Shown here: positions 37,111 through 48,637 of the stretch, one piece after another
Layout: the number at the start of each line of letters is the position of its first letter
Position numbering within the stretch: position 1 is the first letter of the stretch
Assembly (NCBI GenBank): GCA_029204225.1
Contig: CM055102.1
Location: 46,640,998 to 46,704,997, forward strand
DNA length: 64,000 nucleotides
Direction: 5' to 3'
DNA from: Diphasiastrum complanatum
Lineage: Eukaryota; Streptophyta; Lycopodiopsida; Lycopodiales; Lycopodiaceae
Position numbers and translations under genes: made by a program
Notes under the pieces: model-generated
Databases searched by the model: none
Seen by the model: only the letters and a program-made list of their open reading frames with translations
Told to the model about the DNA's origin: nothing

Positions 37111-39115
37111 AAAGCGTATTTCATATCGTTGAAGAGACCTCGAATAAAAAGTGGAAGTATGAATTGCAACATCTTATGCCAATCATGTAATTTCAATCCA
37201 CTTAATTTACCATCTTTGGTAAATGACTTGCATAAAGAATGTGCATAGCCTGTTGGAGTTCTCATTTGTTTTATGACATTTTAACATATGAGAGTTGCTC
37301 TTTTGTAAGAATCCACGAACACGCTAGGTAGAATCTCATCTCCACCTTCGGTGTATTGAATCCAATAGGGTCTTTTCACATCGGCCGTTTGCAGATCTTT
37401 ACGAGCTGCGGAGTTGTCTTTTATGCCAATGATGTGGTTCCATAAGGATTCACCAACGTTTTTGAATATGTGCATAGGATCCAATAGATGGTTTATCAAT
37501 AAATTCCTCCAATAGGGTAGTTTATGAAAAATAGACAACTGTTTCATACCATCAATGGATTCATTCCATGAAGAATTAACGTCGTGATGTTTAAGCCATT
37601 CACCATGCCATTCCACTACTACCAGGCGTGGGGGTGGTGGTGTAGTTAGAGAATTATCTCCTCGCCCTCCAAAAATCGCCTATTCAACCTTCGAAAAGGA
37701 TGATCAGGCGGCAAGTATTTGCGATGATTTTCGTACACCACACATTTTAACATATTTGTGCTATGTCGACCCTCCAAAAGTGGTCCACAAATATAACATG
37801 CGTTGTAACCCGATGTGGTTAAACTTGCATAGTTCATAAACCAAATTAAACATAAGCTTAGTTAAATATACTCAAACGTTAAACCCTAAAACGAAACAAC
37901 GAAGTTTCGTTATTTTAAAGGTCTTGAGATGTCGTAAGCGTGAATACCATTCCAAAGAATGCACAATTCATCAATCAAAGGTGCAAGATACACATCCATG
38001 TTCTTGGCCTTGTACATTCCTGGAATCAATAAAGCCAATAACAAGTGTCTTGTTTTAATACTCAACCATGGAGGTATGTTGTAATTAACGAGCACAACTG
38101 GCCATGTGGACCAAGTTGACGCTTGAACGCTAAAAGGATTTACGCCATCCATAGCAAGGCCAAATCTCAAATTACGAGGTTCATTTTTAAACTCGGGCCA
38201 TTGGTCTTCAATATGTTTTCATGCAGGTGAATCACTTGGTACTCGCATCACATTATCCGTAGATCGATTGTTGACATGCCAAACCATTAGTTGTGCCAAA
38301 GATTTACATCGAAATAAACGTTGCAATTGTGAGATAATTGGAAAATGTCATAACACTTTTCATGGCACTTTATCCCCTTGTATGTCATCTCGAAAACGTG
38401 AAGTGTTACACACTGGACATTGAAGCTTTTCTGAATGCTCACCTCTATATAGAACATGGTCTTCTGGACATGCATGTATTGTGTCGTAATCCATTCCAAG
38501 CACGGTCATCATCTTTCGTGCTTCTTTTCATGTTTTAGGTATCACATTTTCTTTCGGAAGTATTCGATGCAACAATCTAAAAAAAAGAGCAATGTGAGTT
38601 GTTAGAAAAGAAAAAAAAAATTAACTTAATGTAAATATGCTATAAAGTATAATAGTTGTGTTATGCGTTAAGTACCCAAATAAAGATGTCATGCTACGAT
38701 CACTCCATTTGTATGTTGCTAGAAGGTTTAGAATAAGAATTGACGTAGCTAGTCTCGAAATGGATGCTCCAAGATATAGAGGAGTGTCTGCCTCCTTGCG
38801 CAATAGAATCTCGTCTTCATCCATCTCAAATTGTTCGTGATCTCCGTTTTCATTAGAAGATGTATGAATATCATCATTCTCATTTGTTTCAAAGTAAGAT
38901 TCAAACATGTTGTACATTGCTTCATCGTGTTGCACCTCATCATCATAATCATTAGAATCAAGTTGATTATTCTCTTTTCCAATTGTGTTTGGCTCTTCAA
39001 TTTATTTCATTCTTTGTTTTCTCATGTCTATAAAAACTTGACGTTGATTGTAACTAAACACGGATGGATCAACTCCGTGGAATGGCATTCGATGTATTGG
39101 CTACACACATGAAAC
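37111..39115 (-). mobile_element. CACTA TNP2-type transposase, N-terminal and catalytic part, broken
   Basis: Reading from 39115: an N-terminal acidic stretch, then ADTPLYLGASISRLATSILI and LATYKWSDRSMTSLF (about 38790-38680), a zinc-like region (38500-38290), then RFGLAMDGVNPFSVQASTWS and PVVLVNYNIPPW (about 38170-38070), MDVYLAPLIDELCILWNG, TTSGYNACYICGPLLEGRHS (about 37820-37760), PPDHPFRRLNRRF, and LLINHLLDPMHIFKNVGES with a conserved DPMH (about 37510-37450). This is the TNP2 order. Several stops fall inside conserved stretches, so it cannot transpose on its own. Confidence 0.8.
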
Positions 39116-39316
39116 AAATTTCATAAGTGACATATATAGATTGACGAAGATTCTTATGTCAATCTTGGTACAGGTTCAAACTCTACATGCATATCTCTCT
39201 TCTTTTGTTAACACATGTATGAAAGTCCCACTCCAATATGCATTAAAGTTCTGTAATCGATTTTCTTCTCTACTTCATTTCAATATATTAGGGTTTAGTG
39301 TAATGTATTGTATGTT

Positions 39317-40317
39317 ATGAATGTAGTAATTATGTTGGGGTCAGGCAGTGGTGAGATCTCAGGAGACTTTGTAAAAAAATCATATGAATCATTAACTCCC
39401 GAGCAAAGAACACAACTGCAAAATATGCTTAGCCAAAATGAGGGTGGTCCCTCACAAGAGGCCGCGGCTCCCGCCCCCACCGAAGAGTCATCCACAAATC
39501 CTTATTATGACGTGGATCCTCAAGGCAATATGATTGCCAATAGAAAAGGAAGGGTGGTTCTGGACCGACTCTATTCTTTATGCCAACGTCATTTTGGCGA
39601 CAAATTATTTAGTAAATGGTCCGAACAACCTGCCGCCGATAATAGACAGGTTATTGGTACCGTTGGTGACGAATTCCAACAAGAAGAGGAATTCGAGGAG
39701 AAGGAAATTCATAAGCATATGAGCTTATGGATTAGGCATCATCATGATATGGCACGACGAGCTTATAGGGACGGGCAATCCAAGCCTTCCTGGTGTTCAA
39801 GAAATGATTGGAACCGTGTAAAAGCGGATGAACGAACACCAGATAAATACAAGATTCAGAAAGATGTTGCGGCCGCTAGGATGCATGGGATAGGCAATCC
39901 TAGGTCGGGCTCGAGCGAAAAGGCGGGATTGCAAGCAAGCATGGTAAGTGAACTTACACTACTCTTATAGTCTATCTTTGATTTTATATGCTTTTATTTT
40001 TTAATATGGATTATGACTAGCTGTAGCCCTAAATTAATTTCAACTTCAATTGAATGCATGGATAGTTGGCGGACTATGGACGTCTGCCAACTAAGGAGGA
40101 GTACGAATTTGCTTTCAGGGAATCGTACGACGCATTAGTCGACAAACTAAAGAGCGAGGGTCATCCTCCAAATGTAAGTACTAGTTTTTGTATTTATACT
40201 AATGTGGTTTGTATTTCGACGTCAATTTAATTTAATTTAATACGATCAAGCATTAAATATTAATGTAGTTTGTTTGCTTGTGTTCATGAGATTGGACGTC
40301 ACGACGACGACGAGTAG
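39317..40317 (+). CDS. CACTA accessory protein (TNPA/Transposase_24-like), apparently intact
   Basis: Lies 200 bases from the TNP2-type gene and diverges from it, the usual CACTA arrangement. Proposed exons are 39317-39943, 40066-40173 and 40291-40317, with GT-AG borders and phase 0 joins, giving about 253 residues. The start could also be ATG 39332. It contains KGRVVLDRLYSLCQRHFGDK, HKHMSLWIRHHHDMARRAYR, SWCSRNDWNRVKADERT and LPTKEEYEFAFRESYDALVD, the pattern of plant En/Spm accessory proteins that bind subterminal repeats. It ends HDDDE. No stop or frameshift inside, unlike its partner. The last short exon is the least certain part. Confidence 0.75.
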
Positions 40318-40774
40318 ATTAGGTTTATAAGTTTTAGTGGATGTTAGATATAGAAAGACTTGTGCGACATTAAAGCACCAATTTTGTAATACATTAATTC
40401 ATATTATGAAAAATATTATTATTGCAAATGATCGTGCTATATTGCCATTGCTTTTATATGTGCAATGTTTTTTTTTTTTTTCAACCAAGAAATGTCGTTT
40501 CAAAACAACAATCAATATTATATCTAAAAATCTAAATGAAATTTACGATGTGCACAAAGCAATGCAATAAAGTATTGTCATTCATAATGAAAAGTAGTTT
40601 AAGAATGAAAAGTACCTCATGCTTAGTTTGTTGTTTGATCCAAATGTTGAATGCAACTCATGTATTAAAAACAATTCACGAACATCGCTTCTTCAAGAAG
40701 TCAACTCCAAGAACAGCCCGATAAAAATGCGCGCGTTGTTTTTTACGCATTTTTTATTTTTTTGACCTAATTTG

Positions 40775-40935
40775 GGACGTCGGAATCCGACGTCCTAACG
40801 CGTCAGATAGATGTCGGATACACGTCCGGCATATTTTTTGATCATTCTGTTAACAGACGTCGGAATCCGACAACTTTATGGGACGTCGGATTTCGACGTC
40901 CAAGCATACGTCGGGGGAGTGTTTTTCCGACGTCC
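40775..40935. repeat. CACTA subterminal palindromic repeats
   Basis: Four variants of a CpG-rich palindrome around GACGTCGGAATCCGACGTC: 40776-40794, 40856-40872 (half plus), 40881-40901 (centre GGATTTCG), and the half site CCGACGTCC at 40927-40935. Such repeats near element ends are the binding sites of the accessory protein in known CACTA systems. The neighbourhood is AT-rich, so the CpG content stands out. Confidence 0.75.
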
Positions 40936-41040
40936 GCGACGAATTAAAAAGAAAATTAAGCTTGTCACATCGCAAAACACGTCGCAAATCGCGGCGGGTG
41001 TTGATGTGCAGTTTCTGGAAATTATGTTGTTTCCTAGCCA

Positions 41041-42017
41041 CTTTTGATGAACCCACAAGTGTAGATGAAGCAAGGAAAGAAGAGGAGTGGATCCAAGCAA
41101 TGGATCTTTAGTATCAAGCTCTTATGAAGAATGGACCATGAAGATTGATGGAGTTATCCAAGGACAAGAAAGCTATTGGATATTTTTATGACTTTGCAGC
41201 AAGTAATGCATCTAGAAAACAAAGTTTGTTCAATGACTTTGATGGTCAAATTAATGATCAAGAGGTTGATCTCAAAGGGCTTCAACTAGTCAAAAGAGAA
41301 GATTGCAATTTGGAGCTAGTCTAGAGCATCAAAGGAGAGTCAATTGGCTAAGATGTTATGGATCTGTTTTTGCAGGTTATTGAAGACTCAAGTAAGGTCA
41401 AAGGAGAAGCAAGGAAGTGATGTTCAGATTTACTTGTTCTATCTCATGTTTGAGCATTTTCATGTGGATGTGTGCAAATTGTCAAGATATGGAAAACTAG
41501 TTACATTGGTGAGCATCATTTTGATGTTGGATTTGTACTATCATTCTTGGCTGGTTTTGTTGATGGAAATGAAGCTATTGGAGGTTTATTATGTCACTCA
41601 TTCATGTTGAAGCCATCAAGGTATGATGGTATCTTGAGGCAAGATGGAGATGGAGGCTCATTCATGGAGTGTTATGGTGGATACATGGCGACAAAGGACA
41701 AAGAAGGAGGAGACATGCAAGGCCATGTTGGTCACTCACATTTATTGTTTGTTTGCTATATTTTTGCAGAGAGTTAAAAGTTGATAGCATGGAGGAATCA
41801 TTTCATTTACATTCTATGTTATTCTTCATGTCATATTCAGGTGCAATATCATTTTGTGAGGGACCAAGTCATTGCGAAGGAGGTGGAGCTTCAACATGTG
41901 TCCTCAAGGGAGTGTCTAGCTGATATCTTCACCAAAGCATTGGGAAAGGACTTGTTCATGAAGCATAGGACATCACTTGGAGTGTTATCCAAGTCCATGC
42001 TAAAACTAGTTGAATAG
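41041..42017 (+). mobile_element. Copia element carrying a foreign segment, 3' part
   Basis: Begins with the hinge before RT (DEPTSVDEARKEEEWIQAMD, ending ELSKDKKAIG near 41175), where a normal copia element would enter RT. Instead a segment with no copia similarity follows (41180-41850), and the sequence returns to copia only at RNase H end (QYHFVRDQVIAKEVELQHVS, then ADIFTKALGKDLF, stop 42017). So RT and most of RNase H are replaced. The same segment occurs in the copia element at 61890-62741. The left part is missing, perhaps cut off by the CACTA element. Confidence 0.75.
41180..41850 (+). other. Captured segment inside copia, copy 1
   Basis: Unrecognised sequence shared with 61890-62360 (minus). 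Translated stretches shared by both copies include NDFDGQ, DQEVDLKGLQ, NLELV, SIKGE, FLQV.EDSSKVKG and a hydrophobic FLAGF.DGNEA. Intron-like features (TTTTTGCAG at about 41370 and 41765, CATATTCAG at about 41838) suggest a copy of genomic host sequence with introns. Stops are present near 41323, 41348 and 41420. The source gene is unknown to me. Confidence 0.55.
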
Positions 42018-42021
42018 GGAG

Positions 42022-42668
42022 TGTGAAAGATTCAAGTAGTTTAGTCATATTTGCGACATTTTTATATTTGGCAAATTGAGGCCAATTTCATGTTAGACTG
42101 AGAGTTTGACTTTTCAAAGTTATATTAGTCTAAATTGCATTTTAATAAACACTTTTGGAAAGTGTGGGAAAGTTAGAAGTCGAGTTTGAATAGATTCAAA
42201 TTTAATTGTTGGGTACATTGAATCTAGACCCAAAAATAGTAGGGTTTACATTTTGGAGGAAAAGCCAAGTGGCCAAATAGGGTTTGGACCTGTTATAAAA
42301 GGATGTAACTCATGGAGGGACATATCTTCTCTCTTCTCTATCTCATTTCATGTTTATACATGGTTATCTTGGGTTCTACTATCCATTGGTGCACTATACT
42401 TGTGATTGCTTGTAATTCTATGTGTAGAATGATCTATATTTGCTATTTTTGGATCCACATGTGTGAAATACAGCAACTTGCTAGTTTTGTACGGACAACA
42501 ATAATACTTTATGTTTTAATTCATGTTTGATCAAGTTCTATTAGAGTTTGCATTCTATTTTGTGTGTAGATGCTGATTTTTCTACATTGGCAAGATTGGT
42601 GGAGTAGCTTGCTTTTTGTAACCAAAGATTTTTAGATGATTTGGATATGATTGATCCCAAATCTTTCA
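42022..42668 (+). repeat. Copia 3' LTR
   Basis: Follows the copia stop at 42017 after a short purine stretch (AATAGGGAG). It starts TGTGAAAGATT and ends AATCTTTCA, so the ends form a short inverted repeat. It contains a TATA-like TTATAAAAGG at about 42293. A reverse fragment of the same LTR is at 4085-4204. Confidence 0.7.
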
Positions 42669-44624
42669 CGAATCCTACATCTCAATTTGTGTGGCGAAAA
42701 AATACTAAAAATTTACATTGACAAATCATTTTATTGACTTAATAAAGCTTTGTAAACTTAAGCTCTATATGGATCTACCTACTTTACTACACACAAATTT
42801 ATTGTATTTGAAAACAGTAAACAAAAAATTTCATGCATTTCAAAAAAGTTGTTAATTTCTAAAAGTTGACTTATTGTAAGTTTTCACAAAGTCTTTTTTT
42901 GGAGAAAGATGTTGGCTGCATTCTTATATATTTCCCAAACGCCAACCCAAAGTTTGAATCAATTAAAATCCTAATAAAAAATTGAGACTTTTTAATAAAA
43001 AAAAGAAATTGAGCCTTCTCCTTATAAAACTAGTAGGCTCTTGGCCCATGAGCTACTAAACAACCTACAGATTTCTTTTAAGGTTTTGTGTTAGGTTAAA
43101 ACCAAGAACGATGTGGTATTGTACCCAAAGGCCACCATGTCTTATTGTTGTATTTTAACTTTTTCTAAAGATTAAGAGAATGTAGAAGAATAGGTTAGTA
43201 AAATTTTGATGTTTGTTCTTGACTTTCACATGCAAATGTTTTTTAGATTGTGATGATGGTTTCACAATCCAACAATTTCAGCATTATAGGAAGTATGACA
43301 TATACCAAAACAATAACTTGAATACTTACATTTGAAACTTCAATAGATAATAACAAGGTTTGATACAAGCAATAGAAACAATCTCTTACGATACAACTTT
43401 TGTGTTGTTGTCTTTTAGAAGATGAGTTTGGGCTTGTAAATCTAAAATTGCTAAATACCAACTTGTTATTCAGTTCACATGAAGAGATCTGACACGATAA
43501 ATTTTCTTGATGATTATTATTCAGTTGTATTAGACAACATAATTAACCAAACAACATTGTCCTAGAAAAGTCTCTTGCTTGTTTTTGCTTTCCAATCTAA
43601 CACTGATTAGATGAAAGTGAAAATTGATAAAACTTACATCATGATTTGTCCATTAGTAATATTTTATATCATAAACAAAAATTGATAAAAGAATTAGTCT
43701 ATGTCGGATTGATTATTCAAGTTCATAGATGATAGTTGAAATCTGATATCATCGAGCAGTGTCTTTAATGTGAACCACTTGTAACATGAAAAGCTTGTCG
43801 ATTTGATAGAATGAGAAGTTATTACACGAAATATAATCAATCTTACGAGAATTGTATTTATTCATTTAACGAATGGTGTTTGGTGGCTTTTCAATTTGTA
43901 GTAGAAGTATATTGGACTAGTTGCTTTTCTTGTTTCTTGACTATTTTCAATTGTTCGATAGGATGATTTAGATTGTACCAAACTTAGTTGTCAATTTCAT
44001 CACACATTTTTGGAAACTTATTTTTTTGCTTTGAACTTGTTGAAGATGAACGTGGTATTCAAAAATTTGTTGTTGTCAATTGTCACATCATTGTCTTCAT
44101 GCCACTTATGTGGTGTTATGAATTTTTGACATGAGAAATGACCATCTAGTAATAATGGATAAAATATATTTTGTCATTTTCTAACTTTACAATTAATCAT
44201 AATTTTTTTTATATTTGATTATTTATCATATCACAAACTCAGAATCAATTATGCATAACTTTTAAAATAGTAGATTCACAATATTGCAATTAATTTTCAA
44301 AAGTAACAACAAATTTTATTAATAAGTATTTATAGTACTGTTTCACTATGTAATATTTACAATTTCATGATGCACAATTGATGAAAGTAGTGATAAATTT
44401 TATCTTTCTCAATTTCATGATTAAATTCACAAAATGGTCACAATTTGTGCAATTAAACACTCACAAATAACCACAAATATAATGATTGAGTACTCACTAA
44501 TTTCATAATTCAATATAATTAATGAATTTCCATTCGATATTTAAAAAAAGTCACAATTTTAGTATTGAGAAAAATCGCTATTTTTTATTCACAATTGCAC
44601 TATTAAAAATATGTCATGATCAAA
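42669..44624. other. No gene recognised
   Basis: AT-rich intergenic sequence. The part 44380-44600 is a low-complexity mix of CACAATTT and TTTCATGATT words, perhaps older relatives of the minisatellite that follows. Confidence 0.4.
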
Positions 44625-44771
44625 GTATTCAGAGTATCACGATTATTATTCAAAGTATCACAATCAGTATTAAGAGTTTCACGATTAATATTCAAAGTAT
44701 CACAATCAATATTCAAAGTTTCACGATTAGCAATCAAAGTTTCACGATCAGTATTCAAGGTTTCACGATCA
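44625..44771 (+). repeat. 21-bp minisatellite, seven units
   Basis: Seven adjacent units of exactly 21 bases, consensus RTATTCAAAGTWTCACRATYA. Period 21 keeps a reading frame open, but there is no start context or domain, so the open frame is a by-product of the period. Units alternate between TTTCACGAT and TATCACAAT forms. Confidence 0.9.
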
Positions 44772-46885
44772 GAGTATTCACGACATTCACGTTTCAGTAT
44801 TCACGATATTCATGTTTCATTGTTCACATCTCAATCCATCAATTCCTCATCTTACTTTCAAAAAATCCAAATGCCCTAATTATTAAGTTAAAATAAAGCA
44901 ACAAATGAACACCAGTTTTGTGAAAAAAAAAAAAAAAAAAACAACCATCTATATACATGCTATTTTGAAAGAGAGTACCGACAAGCCTAACTTGAATATG
45001 AAACGTCATCAATTGTTCTTGCATGGCATGTCGACACAACAAAGAACACAAAGCAAAAGTAACCCCTGAAATGAAGACAACTTCCAATAAGAATATGAAA
45101 TCGCTAAATGACTTGCACATACAACCATTAAAGAAAGAACTATTAAGCTGATAATAAGTATAGCTGGACAAAATATGAAATTCATTCCTTACTAGTTGTT
45201 ACATGCACACTAAGATAAATAAATAAATCTAAAGTGATACATAACAAGCGCCATACCCTATTTTTTATTTTTTGAATGAAAAAAATACGTGGCAGCACAA
45301 TGTTAAATTAAAAATAATAAAATAAAATAAAATGTATATAAAACAAGGCCTTTTTTATTTTTCCATTCACCAAATGTCTTTTGCTATTTTCTATTTTAGA
45401 TGCATGCATGATTAGCTACATGTGGGATAGTTCGGCCTTAAATTGACAATATGACATGGCAATATGACGAGTTGTGTTTTACACAACCTTTTGTGCTGAA
45501 AGATGTGTAACATGACAATGGTCAATGAAACATGTAAAAAACCACATGGGAGAAGGAAGAAGAATAATAGAAAAATAATCGTCAAAGCAATAAAGATCCA
45601 AATATAGACAAAATTTAGTGCCTACACACACCAGAAAATGAAGGGAAACTAAGTCAGGCTTCAAATACGATTGTGGTAGTCTATCAACAATATAACTATT
45701 AGAAAATTGCTGGTGTACGACTAGTAGACAGAAGCATGGAAACTCGTCTGGCTTTTATCCACAAAATAATTGAGGCTACTTAGAATCACTAAATTGTCAC
45801 AACATGAAATTTGTCGTAGAACAAAGGCTAGAGATGGGAAGAGTGCAATAAATATACAAAGGGAATGGCACCATCTCTAAACACAGCTCAGTCTGCATAT
45901 TCTTACGTAAGAAATTGACCCACCCTTAACAAATGTTTAATACTTTGAATCTTTCAACCTTACAACTCTCTGGATGACTATGTTTCAAATGGGGGGATAA
46001 ACTTTTTGTGGATGTTTTTGCTACATACAATGTCATAAATCTATCAAAGCACAAGCCCAATATGAATGCAACTCGAGAAATAGGTCTATCATTACCTCCA
46101 ATGACGTGATTAGTCAAGGTCTGAAAACTTGCATAAAATCAAAAAGCTGATGGCACAGCCACATACATTTTTATTGTCCATCATGGTTTTGTATGTTCAA
46201 CCAAAGATTTCAGAGGTCAAACAAGATGCTACAAGGAAAAATTCAGTTGGAAAAAATATGCTTATCTGCAACTGTAAGTGCGTAATCCTAGACACACAAA
46301 ATCCAAAATTTTCAGGAGAATTGACAGTCTATGAATTATGTGCTTGCTCTTTTGTTTGCAATACATGCAACCGGAAATGGTAAAATCTATGCAAAATAAA
46401 GCTTTAAGTTACAAGAAGTAACAAGAATCGATTAAGTTAATATATAAAATTGATAGGTGTAGTTGTAACCATACTCACCTCCAATTTCAAACACAACAAT
46501 CTCGAGTCGCGTCTGAGGAATCTAAGCACCATATGTTCTGACAACAATATCATAGCTCTTGATGCAACCAACCACTCTCAAAAGCTTAGCTCTGCAATTC
46601 CAAATCAACAGACTTGACACCCTTTTCCACACCAATTCTTCCAACAATTTAGGTTTCCGCTCAGTTGTGTTGCACGATGGCGACGACTTCAGATGTGATC
46701 AGACTGATGAGCCAAGCAGTTGGAAAAGGAGGCACGATGGAGGTGCGCAACTTTTTTTTTTTCTGTTTGTCTGTGCCCGTCTGTACGACTGCCATGTGGC
46801 GCATTTGTAGTGGTCAATCAAAGTCAAACCTGTCTTTTATGCTTCGTAGTGTACTTGTGAAAAAATTTCAGGTATCCATTACGCA
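44772..46885. other. No gene recognised
   Basis: AT-rich. The stretches 45920-46120 (minus) and 46130-46380 (plus) have modest open frames without recognisable motifs. Long A and T runs occur at about 44922 and 46751. Confidence 0.35.
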
Positions 46886-47009
46886 ATGGAAGGAGCCAGC
46901 ACATGCCATTCTGCTCGGTTCGAGTTTCAAAAAATATTTAGGCTCGACCTCGCCCAAATATTTTTAGAAATCCTTACCGGGTAGAATGGCATGTGCCAGC
47001 TCCTTCCAT
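46886..47009. repeat. Foldback (MITE-like) element, copy 2
   Basis: A 124-base hairpin. The outer arms (46886-46920 and 46975-47009) begin ATGGAAGGAGC and share CACATGCCATTCT; about four mismatches in the paired part. Inside them a second stem pairs AAAAATATTTAGGC with GCCCAAATATTTTT, so nearly the whole element folds. It is related to 8216-8380 through ATGGAANGAGCC and CATTCTGCYCGG, and both copies are preceded by TTACGCA. Confidence 0.75.
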
Positions 47010-47198
47010 CATAAGTTGAAGCCTAAAATTTTAAGGCCGCCTCTACTTTTTAGCCTTTAACGTTTACTTTTTTTCTAAATTACATGGTATTGAGTATTGA
47101 CCACCTTAACAGATATAGTATTGACTTTGCAATGCAATGCCAAAAAAGTTTTTCAAAGCAGTAGTTACTGTTGGAACCTGCTTCGGACGGACGAACGA

Positions 47199-47308
47199 AC
47201 TCACTCACTCACCTACTCGCTCACTCACTCACTCAACTCTCAAACTCAAAAAAGGAAGGAATCAGGAATCAGGAATCGCGATCGATGATTGGAGTGAGTG
47301 AGTGAGTG
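47199..47308. repeat. Complementary (ACTC)n and (GAGT)n tracts
   Basis: ACTC repeats at about 47199-47234 and GAGT repeats at 47292-47308 are complementary, so they can pair across a loop of about 60 bases. They lie about 100 bases upstream of the probable core promoter of the gene at 47891. Confidence 0.8.
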
Positions 47309-47390
47309 CACTACATACGTGTCATGTGCGAAAGATGACACAAATTAGCGTGTTGTGCACGCGAAGCCGGCAACATCGGATCGTTACTAG

Positions 47391-47400
47391 TATATATATT
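47391..47400 (+). promoter_or_regulatory. Possible TATA box
   Basis: TATATATATT, followed by C/T-rich sequence (CCTTCCTTCCTTC). It lies 490 bases upstream of the start codon at 47891, implying a long 5' leader, possibly with an intron. Confidence 0.45.
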
Positions 47401-47890
47401 CCTTCAACCTTCCTTCCTTCCTTCTCAATTCTCAATACTCCACTGCACTCTCAATACTCCACTGTCAATTCTGAAATCTGTGAAGTGCAGCTACGCAGAT
47501 TCGCCGTCTCTTCTGAGTATCGTCAATCGTTGTGTTGTTTGTTTTTGCTGCTCTGTTTTTTTCTACTTCTTTGTCGCCACTTACTTAGACTTCTCTTTTG
47601 TAGCTTTCTTGCTTGCTTCTTTTCCATTGTCCAGAGTCATGATGCCAAAAATTAAACCATTTTCGTGATTTCCAGCTGTTTTTGGTCCTCCGAGCTTGTT
47701 TGTTTGATAAGTTTTTCTGACTATCCTGCTCTTTCTTAACAACAAATTTCAGCTTTCAGCTCAGATTTGCTTTTCCTGAAAAAGGTTGTGAAGATCTTTT
47801 AAAATTTTTTGTCTGGGAGCCGGCAACTCCTCCTGTGCATTCCTGTGGATCGCGACTAGCTTTTGAGGTTATCGTTGTGGCCGGCTAGCC

Positions 47891-48577
47891 ATGTCAGGAT
47901 CTCCGGCTACAGCTGCCAAAAGAGGAGTGGGAATTCTTTTCAGTGCAACTAAAAGCGGGCTTTCAGCGTTTAGCAGTGGAATTTCTAAAGCTAGGAAGGG
48001 ATTCGCCAACAAGCATGAGACTGGTGTATTAGATGAACTCAGAAAGATGGGCCTTACTCCAGCAGATCACCTTTACGAAGGTTAGACTTCATTTCAATCA
48101 GCATCCTTAAACCCAAGATGATCTGAGAAATTTGTCAATTTTAGCGATCTTGATTTTGATAATGAAATAGTGCTTTCACGAGTGGCCCAGCACACGAGGG
48201 ATGCAGAGACCTGAATTTATTGAAGACCTAACTCCTAAAATATAACTCTCTAAGGTTGGCCCCATAGATGGTAGTCATATCTCGCAATTCCATTTATGTC
48301 CTATTATGGGTCACCAAGTGCCATAAACCACTCTCGTGTGCTGGAGGACTGCCGAAGCTAGGATCAAATGATCTTTTTCAGATCCGAAATTGATTAAGTG
48401 CTCATGAATGCTGTAGTCATTAGATATGTGCTTAATTATGGAAATATGAAGCGAATGCTATATCATGAAACTACCTTAGATGAAGACAAACTCTCAAAGC
48501 GCAAAATGACTGTCAGTAAATCTTTTACATGCTATATGTCAGTGACTGTACCGTATACACCAAGGCCGAATGTTGCA

Positions 48578-48637
<60 letters not shown>

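Noticed and set aside
44522-44896. A 124-codon open frame rich in Ile, Ser and Thr
   Set aside because: It is the 21-bp minisatellite translated; the period keeps the frame open.
48181-48360. Possible MITE in intron 1 of the host gene (CAGCACACGAG and CTCGTGTGCTG, about 150 bases apart)
   Set aside because: Only 11 bases pair and no target duplication is visible, so chance is not excluded.
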